This document shows positions 52,421-57,848 of a stretch of 57,848 nt of DNA, piece after piece. The stretch's first letter is position 1. Each line of letters begins with the position of its first letter. A program made the position numbers and the translations under genes. The stretch is from CAIVND01 sp035532075. GTDB taxonomy: Bacteria; Actinomycetota; Acidimicrobiia; Acidimicrobiales; Bog-793. The stretch covers positions 1 through 57,848 of the forward strand of contig DATKRV010000080.1 of assembly GCA_035532075.1 (NCBI GenBank), read 5' to 3'. The notes under the pieces are model-generated. The model was not told the DNA's origin. It worked only from the letters and a program-made list of their open reading frames with translations, and did no database searches.

Positions 52421-53641
52421 CTAGGCGCGCTCGAACACCACCGAGATGCCCTGTCCGACTCCGATGCACATCGTCGCGAGGCCAAGGTCTCTCTCCTCGC
52501 GCCGCATCCGGTACAACAGCGTGGTTGCGATCCTGGCGCCAGACGCGCCGAGGGGGTGTCCGATGGCGATGGCACCACCGAGGGCATTGAGGCGAGGATC
52601 GCTGGCGTCGAGCAAGAGTTTTTGTGCAACGCCGATCACCTGGGCGGCAAAGGCCTCGTTGATCTCGATCGCACCGACATCTGCAAGATCGAGAGAGAGG
52701 CGCTGAAACAGCCGCTCGGTTGACGGTACCGGCCCAAGACCCATCAACTCTGGCGTGATCCCGGCAACTGCCCCACCGAGAACCCGGGCGAGGGGTGTCC
52801 GCTCCAGGCGCGCCTCGGCCTGTTCGCTGACCAGAACAAGTGCCGCCGCCCCATCGTTCAGTCCACTCGAATTGCCTGCGGTGACACTTCCTCCGGCGCG
52901 AAAAACCGGCAACAACGAACCCAGTGCCTCGAGCGTTGTTCCCCTGCGCGGCGCCTCATCGAGGGCCACCTCACCCGCAACGGGAGCGGGTACCGGTGTG
53001 ATCTCCTCGGAGAATATGCCACCGTCAAGCGCACCTACCGCTCGACGGTGGCTTTCCAGGGCGAAGCGATCCTGCTCTTGCCGGGAGATCGCGAGCATCG
53101 AGGCGATGTTCTCCGCAGTCTCGCCAAGCGATACCGTCCACTCCTTGGGCATTCGCTCGTTCACCAGCCGCCAACCAAGCGTGGTGTCGACAAGGTCGAG
53201 CGAGCGGGGAAACGCGGAATCCGGCCGGGCGATGACGAACGGGGCTCGGCTCATTGACTCTACTCCGCCGACAATGACGCACTCTGCCTCGCCAAGAGCG
53301 ATCTGGCGATACCCGTGGAGGAGCGCCTCGAGACTCGAACCGCAGAGTCGATTGACCGTCACTCCCGAGGTCTCGACACCAAGTCCTGCAAGCAGCGCTG
53401 CCATGCGCCCGACGTTGCGGTTGTCCTCTCCCGCCTGATTCGCCGCGCCAAAGACGACGTCGTCAACTCCGACCTCACCCAGATCGGGATTTCTCTCCCG
53501 GAGCTCCATCACCACGTGGGCGGCGAGATCATCCGGGCGAAGGTGCGAGAGCGCTCCCCGGTGGCGCCCCACAGGTGTGCGGATCGCATCGAGCACGAAG
53601 ACCGGCCGCCCGAGTCCGGTTGAGTCACTCCGCACGCTCAT
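52421..53641 (-). CDS. Acetyl-CoA acetyltransferase (thiolase)
   Basis: 406 residues. The nucleophile Cys is in VNRLCGSSLEALLHG (~100), GHPLGASGAR gives the active-site His, and CIGVGQGIS the second Cys, so it is a competent thiolase. GRHRGALSHLRPDDLAAHVV and MSRAPFV match biosynthetic/degradative thiolase II and beta-ketoadipyl-CoA thiolase (PcaF-like). The latter would fit aromatic degradation, and a protocatechuate dioxygenase pair lies 1-2 kb upstream on the same strand, but the 4,5-cleavage route does not end in beta-ketoadipyl-CoA, so a general fatty-acid/acetoacetyl-CoA role is equally likely. No CoA transferase is adjacent. Confidence 0.92.
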   Translation of the reverse strand: MSVRSDSTGLGRPVFVLDAIRTPVGRHRGALSHLRPDDLAAHVVMELRERNPDLGEVGVDDVVFGAANQAGEDNRNVGRMAALLAGLGVETSGVTVNRLCGSSLEALLHGYRQIALGEAECVIVGGVESMSRAPFVIARPDSAFPRSLDLVDTTLGWRLVNERMPKEWTVSLGETAENIASMLAISRQEQDRFALESHRRAVGALDGGIFSEEITPVPAPVAGEVALDEAPRRGTTLEALGSLLPVFRAGGSVTAGNSSGLNDGAAALVLVSEQAEARLERTPLARVLGGAVAGITPELMGLGPVPSTERLFQRLSLDLADVGAIEINEAFAAQVIGVAQKLLLDASDPRLNALGGAIAIGHPLGASGARIATTLLYRMRREERDLGLATMCIGVGQGISVVFERA

Positions 53642-53962
53642 CGCACCAGATCCGCCGGTTCGAAGGTCGCTCGGTCAATCAACCGAAATACCGCCGCGAT
53701 CGCAAAGGTGTGACCAAGACCGATGCGCGAATCAACCAACACGAAATGTCACGTCGAGCTGCGCGTTGGACAGATGAAGGCAAGCGCCTCACCTCGAGTA
53801 TCGATCATCTCGGCAAACCCTAGCAGCGCGCGGCCAATTTCGATCAACGACACGAGGCAGCTGCGCACCATCGGGCCAGCTCATTCAGGCCCCGGGGAGA
53901 CGAGATACAACCCTGGGCGACGCGCCGAAGAGATTCCCGACCCCGAGCGAGGAGGCGGGCGA
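53642..53962. other. 320-bp gap with no recognised feature
   Basis: Between the thiolase start and the small basic protein. Open frames on both strands are short and without signals. No promoter for the thiolase is obvious. Confidence 0.45.
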
Positions 53963-53991
53963 CTACTTCGACGAGGAGATCGTCGAAGTAG
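53963..53991. terminator. Hairpin over the stop codon of the 38-residue gene
   Basis: CTACTTCGACGA pairs perfectly with TCGTCGAAGTAG around a 5-nt loop. It has no T-run, so it may be a stability hairpin or a Rho-dependent end rather than a classical terminator. Confidence 0.5.
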
Positions 53992-54079
53992 AGCCCTTCT
54001 GTCGCTTCTCGGCCCGTTTTTCCTTGAGCGATTTCCCGGGTTTCTTTGCTGAGTTCTTCTTTGGCGATTTATCAGCCAT
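53963..54079 (-). CDS. 38-residue Lys-rich protein
   Basis: MADKSPKKNSAKKPGKSLKE is the beginning; the rest is KRAEKRQKGSTSTISSSK. AAGGAG lies 7 nt before the ATG, a strong ribosome-binding site. Very similar short Lys-rich proteins occur widely in Actinobacteria without a known role; nucleic-acid binding is a guess from charge. The last codons and the stop lie inside a 12-bp inverted repeat (53963-53974 with 53980-53991), so the mRNA ends its coding part in a stable hairpin. Confidence 0.75.
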   Translation of the reverse strand: MADKSPKKNSAKKPGKSLKEKRAEKRQKGSTSTISSSK

Positions 54080-54161
54080 GAGCAGCTCCTTTGGGTAGAT
54101 GAAAAAAATCCCCGCCACCAAGCAACATCAGCTACTCAGCGGCGGGGAGGAAGAGCTCGAA

Positions 54162-54365
54162 CTAGATCGGACGGACCTGGCTCGCCTGCTTGCCCTTTTG
54201 ACCCTGCGTGATCTCAAATTCGACACGCTGGCCCTCGGGCAGATCACGATATCCATCCATCTGAATCTCGGAATGATGGACAAAGACATCCTCACTACCG
54301 CCGTCAGGGGTGATGAATCCAAAACCCTTTTCTGCGTTAAACCACTTTACGGTTCCAACTGACAT
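54162..54365 (-). CDS. Cold-shock-domain protein (CspA family)
   Basis: 67-residue OB-fold RNA/DNA chaperone. KWFNAEKGFGFITPDG carries RNP-1 (KGFGFI), DVFVHHSEI carries RNP-2, and the end IT-QGQKGKQASQVRPI is typical of actinobacterial CspA. AAGGAG is 9 nt before the ATG at 54365. The untranslated leader is about 80 nt and contains a 7-bp hairpin at 54442-54461 near its 5' end, below a TAGAAT -10, which suggests post-transcriptional cold-shock control. It precedes the 38-residue gene by ~80 bp. Confidence 0.96.
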   Translation of the reverse strand: MSVGTVKWFNAEKGFGFITPDGGSEDVFVHHSEIQMDGYRDLPEGQRVEFEITQGQKGKQASQVRPI

Positions 54366-54441
54366 TACTGGTACTCCTTATGCTCCACACTCATTCAAAG
54401 CGGGAGACCAGAGTGGAAACCAGCGCAATTCGGGCTCGCGT

Positions 54442-54461
54442 GGAAAGGCCCTTACCTTTCC
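54442..54461 (-). promoter_or_regulatory. cspA leader hairpin
   Basis: GGAAAGG-N6-CCTTTCC, just downstream of TAGAAT (54463-54468, minus). It would form at the very 5' end of the csp transcript. Confidence 0.5.
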
Positions 54462-54587
54462 ATTCTAGCGGGATATTGGCACCACGTCTGCAACACGATC
54501 CGGTACGGGCCACAACGAAGCCCGGGATTCGGGCCAGATGGCATGGCTGAACGGTCGAACCGGGGATGATTTGCCTCTCGCGAGACC

Positions 54588-55427
54588 TCAGGCATCGACC
54601 AGACTGAGCAGTCCCATGCCGGTGACGAGGGGCGCATAGTAGTTGCGATGCAGCTCAATCACCTCAGGAGCCATCGCCCCGCGCATGATCAGCCACATGA
54701 TCACCTCGACCGCCTCGGCGCCCGCTCTCAGCATCAGCTCATCGTGCGAAAGCTTGGTGAGACCCTCGGGATCACTGACAATGCGATCCAACCACTCCCG
54801 GTCGAATTCGGGTGACAAGAACCCGAAGCGCTCACCATTGAGTTGGTGCGAGAGTCCGCCGGTGCCGACAACCACGACGCGGGTGTCATCTGGATAACTC
54901 TCGACCGCCCGTCGTATCGCCTGACCGAGCTTGAAACAGCGAAGACCGGTCGGGAGCGGGTGAAGCAGGACGTTGACCGCGAGGGGGATGACGTTCACGT
55001 TCCAGTCAGGCACGTGTGACCAGAGCAGGGGCAACGGCGTGAGCAGTCCATGGTCGACGGGCATGTCATAACACATGGTGATGTCGAACTCGTCATTGAC
55101 AAGTGATTCGGCAAGATGCGCCGAGAGTTCGGGCGCACCCGGGATCGGCGGGAGCGGACGGGGTCCCCATCCCTCGTCGGCGACGGGATACACCTCGCCT
55201 GTGCCAAGCGCGAACGTCGGAACACGATCGAAGAAGAAGGCGGTGCCGTGATCGTTGTAGACGACGATGGCGACGTCAGCCTTGATCTCCTCCTCGAGCC
55301 ATCTCTTGACCGGCACATAGCCATCGAACAGCGGCTTCCACGCGGGGGTCTCCTGGCGCCCAAGGTCATAGGCACGCCCAACTCCGGGAACGTGCGAACT
55401 TCCGATGCCTGCAACAATCTTTCCCAT
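54588..55427 (-). CDS. Protocatechuate 4,5-dioxygenase-type beta subunit
   Basis: Class III extradiol dioxygenase (LigB) of 279 residues, which opens protocatechuate or a related catechol (gallate, hydroxylated phthalate) next to the 4-hydroxyl using Fe(II). GIGSSHVPGVGRA holds the first His ligand, VVYNDHGTAFFFD the His59-type region, and VVVVGTGGLSHQLNG the later active-site His. ATG 55427 follows the alpha-subunit stop by 2 bp; the in-frame extension to 56033 overlaps other genes and is rejected. With ligA it forms the two-subunit enzyme. The rest of the 4,5-cleavage pathway (ligC, ligI, ligJ, ligK) is absent from the window. The exact substrate is not fixed by the sequence. Confidence 0.88.
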   Translation of the reverse strand: MGKIVAGIGSSHVPGVGRAYDLGRQETPAWKPLFDGYVPVKRWLEEEIKADVAIVVYNDHGTAFFFDRVPTFALGTGEVYPVADEGWGPRPLPPIPGAPELSAHLAESLVNDEFDITMCYDMPVDHGLLTPLPLLWSHVPDWNVNVIPLAVNVLLHPLPTGLRCFKLGQAIRRAVESYPDDTRVVVVGTGGLSHQLNGERFGFLSPEFDREWLDRIVSDPEGLTKLSHDELMLRAGAEAVEVIMWLIMRGAMAPEVIELHRNYYAPLVTGMGLLSLVDA

Positions 55428-55429
55428 GA

Positions 55430-55780
55430 TCAGGTCGCTCCTGGGTTGGTCCGGGTCGCGAGGAACTCCTCGTAGGTCTCGCCACGCTCCTGCGCGCCCT
55501 GGTGGTAGTGGCCGACGCCAATCGTCGCGCCGAGCTTCATCAACATATACGAGTTGGCGCCCTCTTTGATCAGCCGAAGCCAGTCGCGCTCGAGAACCGC
55601 GCTGATCTGGCTCTCGCTGAGACCATAGCGCTCGAGATAGCCCCGTTCGTCTTTGAGGTACACCTCGCGGTTTGATGGCTGCTGGAGCGAATACGCCATC
55701 TTGTTGAACGGATACCCCTGACGCGCACGCGCGATATCGAAGACATAGGTACCAGGTATTTCCATCTTCCCCACCTTCAT
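55430..55780 (-). CDS. Protocatechuate 4,5-dioxygenase-type alpha subunit
   Basis: Small LigA-family subunit of 116 residues that covers the active-site face of LigB. IPGTYVFDIARARQGYPFN and ERYGLSESQISAVLERDW, then NSYMLMKLGATIGVG, are typical. The ATG at 55780 gives 116 residues; an inner ATG at 55765 preceded by GGTGGGGAAG would give 111. Its stop is 2 bp from the ligB start. TAGCAT (minus, 55801-55806) lies ~20 nt before the first ATG and may be its -10. The neighbouring CDGSH gene is divergent. Confidence 0.87.
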   Translation of the reverse strand: MKVGKMEIPGTYVFDIARARQGYPFNKMAYSLQQPSNREVYLKDERGYLERYGLSESQISAVLERDWLRLIKEGANSYMLMKLGATIGVGHYHQGAQERGETYEEFLATRTNPGAT

Positions 55781-55853
55781 CGAGACGCCTCTTCGCGCTC
55801 ATGCTATCGCGCGGCGCCAAGAGAGAGGATTGCACAAAACGCACGGCGGTCGC

Positions 55854-55859
55854 TAGCAT
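55854..55859 (+). promoter_or_regulatory. CDGSH gene -10 element, leaderless
   Basis: TAGCAT followed by GGGTCC and ATG 55866. Confidence 0.5.
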
Positions 55860-55865
55860 GGGTCC

Positions 55866-56081
55866 ATGGAAGAAATCAAGGTAAAGGTAAACCCAAACGG
55901 CCCAATCATCGTAAATGGACCGATCGAGATCACCGATCCCGCGGGAAATGTGCACCATGTCCCCGAGGGCGTCGGCGTAGCACTGTGCCGCTGCGGGCAG
56001 TCGACGGAGAAGCCGTTCTGCACGGGATCGCACCGCGCAAACTTCAAAGATGAGTCACCGATAACACGCACCTTTGGTTGA
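55866..56081 (+). CDS. CDGSH iron-sulfur domain protein
   Basis: 71-residue soluble [2Fe-2S] protein. CRCGQSTEKPFCTGSH provides the three Cys and one His that hold the cluster (C-x-C...C-x3-H). The N-terminal VNPNGPIIVNGPIEITDP is the usual beta-strand lead-in. These proteins transfer or sense iron-sulfur clusters or redox state; the partner is unknown. It has no Shine-Dalgarno, but TAGCAT lies 6 nt before the ATG. It is divergent from the dioxygenase operon, whose Fe(II) enzyme could in principle need redox maintenance, though this is only a positional hint. Confidence 0.93.
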   Translation: MEEIKVKVNPNGPIIVNGPIEITDPAGNVHHVPEGVGVALCRCGQSTEKPFCTGSHRANFKDESPITRTFG

Positions 56082-56216
56082 CAGAGCCACTCGGTAGCCT
56101 CGCATCCCGCGGTTGACCGGGGGCGGGTCGTCGTCTTTGGGACCCGAGATGTACCGCCGCGACGTCGTGGGCCAACGGCATAGGATCTCGCGCGCGAGAT
56201 CAAACGCGGAGGGTTG

Positions 56217-57005
56217 ATGGAAGATTTCAAGGCATACCTCTCTCGCATCGGGCTTCGCGGAGTTCCTTCGCTTTGGAAAGTTCACCTTGCCCATGCGACC
56301 TCGATTCCCTTTGAGAACCTCGACCCGATTCGCGGTCTGCCCAACTCGCTCGACGCGCGCGACCTCGAAGACAAGCTCGTGCGCAGAGGGCGCGGCGGTT
56401 ATTGCTTCGAACAGAACCTTCTTCTCAAAGCGGCACTTGAACATCTCGGAGTGGAATCGGTCGAGCCGGTGCTCGCGCGCGTCCGCGCGGGGGGACGCCC
56501 CGGTCCGCGTCCGCGCACGCATCTCATCTTGAAGGTCCGTGACGAGGGCAAGATCTGGCACGCCGACGTGGGTTTCGGCGCGGACGGCCTGCTCGAACCG
56601 ATCCCCTATGGCCCAGGCGAGATTCACGAACAGTTCGGCTTTCGCTATCGAATCGTCAAAGACGGCAGCGAACTGGTCCTGCAGATGCAAGACAACGGGG
56701 AGTTCGTCGACCTCTACGGCTTTATCGATGAACCTGCGCTCCAAATCGACATGGAGGTCAACAACTGGTACGTCTGCACGAATCCACGCTCTCCCTTTAC
56801 GACTGCGCTCTATTGCGCCTTCCAGGAGCCGGGACGCAGTTGGATGATCAGCGAGCGAAGCGGACCAGTTGTATTGACGATAAAGACCCCTACCTCGCGC
56901 GAGGAACGCGAACTCAACGACGAAGAGGTCACCGAAATCTTCGCAGCGACATTTCATCTTCCGTCGATCAGGCGAGATCTCGGAAGGTGGCTCATCGTCG
57001 ACTGA
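56217..57005 (+). CDS. Arylamine N-acetyltransferase
   Basis: Cytosolic enzyme that transfers acetyl-CoA to arylamines or hydrazines; 262 residues from ATG 56217 (TTG 56214 adds one). The triad is complete: Cys in GRGGYCFEQNLLL (~63), His in PRTHLILKVR (~102) and Asp in WHADVGFGADG (~117). PFENLDPIRG near the N-terminus is also typical. GGAGGG is 3-4 nt upstream. Actinobacterial homologues acetylate isoniazid and take part in cholesterol-catabolic or anthranilate chemistry, but neither role is supported by context. It is monocistronic and converges on the right-edge gene. Confidence 0.95.
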   Translation: MEDFKAYLSRIGLRGVPSLWKVHLAHATSIPFENLDPIRGLPNSLDARDLEDKLVRRGRGGYCFEQNLLLKAALEHLGVESVEPVLARVRAGGRPGPRPRTHLILKVRDEGKIWHADVGFGADGLLEPIPYGPGEIHEQFGFRYRIVKDGSELVLQMQDNGEFVDLYGFIDEPALQIDMEVNNWYVCTNPRSPFTTALYCAFQEPGRSWMISERSGPVVLTIKTPTSREERELNDEEVTEIFAATFHLPSIRRDLGRWLIVD

Positions 57006-57031
57006 CCGGCTCCACATACCCGAACTGACCG

Positions 57032-57844
57032 CTATCGGTTCTCGCCTGATACAAGCGAGAGAATCTGTCGAGCAGCTCGCGATATCTCGGTACATGAATC
57101 TGCCAGCGCCTCTCTTGCGAGCATCGGATCTCCCACCCAGGAGGCGACATAACCAAAGCTGTAGTCGCCACTGTCGATACCCAGTCGATTGCAGACAATA
57201 TAGGCAGCAGACTCGGCCTCGAGTTCGGCTTTCGCGCGGTCCCTCGACTGCTCGTGCAAGATGGCATGTGCAAGTTCATGGGCAATTGACTTCACCCTCT
57301 GCGCCTCGCTGTTGCGCCGTTCGATCTTGATCAGGTGCTCCACAAAACTGCATTCGCCATTGACCCCCAATTCAAGTTCACAGCTTTCGACGCGAAATCC
57401 AATCAGCTTCGCCGCCACGGTGAGCCGCTCGAACGCATTCGAGTCATCGCCCGCGACGAGTCGTTCGCAGACCGTCGGGAGATCGCGGCCCTCGGTCTGG
57501 GAGATGTCAAACACCGGGACAGAGACGAATCGCCTCACCCTCTGTTGGTCGCTTGTCTCCGCGTCGATCCGTCTCTTGCTCGGAGCGAGGATCCAGATGG
57601 CGCGCTCTCCCCTGCGGACGCTTCGCCCGAGACGTCTCCAGGCATGAAAGCCGGCGACTGAAACTGCCCCAGGACACTGTCTCGCGATGAGGAGAACATT
57701 GCGGAATAACCCTCTTGAATTTCGGCTGATGAAGGATTCGCAATGGTCGCGATGGCGTGAACTGCGGAAATCCAGTTCTGGGGTGCCAACTTCAACAACT
57801 CGATCGCAAGGCTGTGAGCTGCGTATCAATAGGGAGGCTTTCAT
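57032..57844 (-). CDS. ArdC-like protein with HExxH metallopeptidase domain
   Basis: Up to 270 residues, possibly cut by the window edge. NVLLIARQCPGAVSVAGFHA and GRSVRRGERAIWILAP match the N-terminal single-strand-DNA-binding part of ArdC-type antirestriction proteins, and VPVFDISQTEG follows. The C-terminal part has SIAHELAHAILHEQ, a zincin HExxH with ImmA/IrrE-like surroundings and a downstream ELEAESAAYIV Glu-type helix. The first ~45 residues of the frame look unlike the family, so the true start is uncertain. ArdC homologues are usually plasmid- or ICE-borne, protecting incoming DNA. This one suggests mobile DNA at or beyond the right edge. Confidence 0.7.
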   Translation of the reverse strand: MKASLLIRSSQPCDRVVEVGTPELDFRSSRHRDHCESFISRNSRGLFRNVLLIARQCPGAVSVAGFHAWRRLGRSVRRGERAIWILAPSKRRIDAETSDQQRVRRFVSVPVFDISQTEGRDLPTVCERLVAGDDSNAFERLTVAAKLIGFRVESCELELGVNGECSFVEHLIKIERRNSEAQRVKSIAHELAHAILHEQSRDRAKAELEAESAAYIVCNRLGIDSGDYSFGYVASWVGDPMLAREALADSCTEISRAARQILSLVSGENR

Positions 57845-57848
57845 CTGA

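Noticed and set aside
54588..56033. 481-residue fusion ending in LigB
   Set aside because: The upstream third overlaps ligA and the CDGSH gene on other frames and has no LigA-like or other sequence; ATG 55427 fits the LigB start.

Overview
The window looks like a GC-rich actinobacterial chromosome segment. Gram-positive-type LexA boxes (GAAC-N4-GTTC), the gene order rimO-pgsA-cinA-recA, a RecBCD set, mycothiol-era families (DinB/DUF664, DsbA-like) and many start codons with no Shine-Dalgarno but a close -10 hexamer all fit this. A secreted S53 acid-type peptidase, a Gly-rich PKD-like surface protein and several secreted lipoprotein-like folds suggest an acidophilic lineage such as the Acidimicrobiia. 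That placement is inference from gene content; no 16S or other taxonomic marker is present.

Layout. 0.4-9.2 kb: recC-recB-recD operon (minus) for double-strand-break end processing. 9.4-11.7 kb: DinB-fold protein, class II aldolase, a 52-residue coiled-coil protein. 11.7-14.7 kb: translationally coupled cysI-sumT-siroheme synthase (minus), with a palindrome over its promoter: sulfite reductase plus the two enzymes that start and carry its siroheme cofactor. 15.3-20.8 kb: Gly-rich secreted protein, FMN alpha-hydroxyacid dehydrogenase, PAS-GGDEF-EAL protein. 20.9-29.5 kb: a worn accessory region with a stand-alone HTH gene, an NTF2-like gene, the tail of a serine recombinase, a tRNA-Gly relic, an S53 peptidase, a 3'-truncated IS1182-type transposase, a GNAT gene, an intact tRNA-Val(CAC), a C-terminally broken tyrosine integrase, and a 40-bp copy of the 5' half of that tRNA 1,509 bp away. 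29.7-35.3 kb: a secreted-protein gene interrupted by an in-frame stop, a membrane protein plus PlsC acyltransferase pair, a LysR regulator, a GNAT enzyme and a DsbA-like protein.

35.4-46.1 kb: core genes. recA has a LexA box and is followed by cinA, pgsA, rimO, a bPH membrane protein, ddl, a membrane-anchored MurF-like ligase, an alpha/beta hydrolase and, divergently, a UvrD-type helicase whose start codon lies inside a LexA box. A six-copy 19-bp tandem repeat spans the MurF stop codon and the space before the ddl promoter. 46.2-57.8 kb: a GT-C-like membrane protein, a second hydrolase, nudC and an LytR_C protein on back-to-back promoters, an LppX-like protein, a DUF664 protein, a thiolase, a 38-residue basic protein, cspA, ligBA (protocatechuate 4,5-dioxygenase-type), a CDGSH protein, an arylamine N-acetyltransferase, and an ArdC-like HExxH protein at the right edge.

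A theme across the window is probable leaderless transcription: about fifteen first genes of transcription units have TANNNT placed 6-8 nt before ATG or GTG. The best candidates for follow-up are the LexA-box-over-start-codon helicase, the mutually exclusive nudC/LytR_C promoter pair, the tRNA-Val element that duplicated a 5' rather than a 3' tRNA half, and the 19-bp repeat between murF and ddl.
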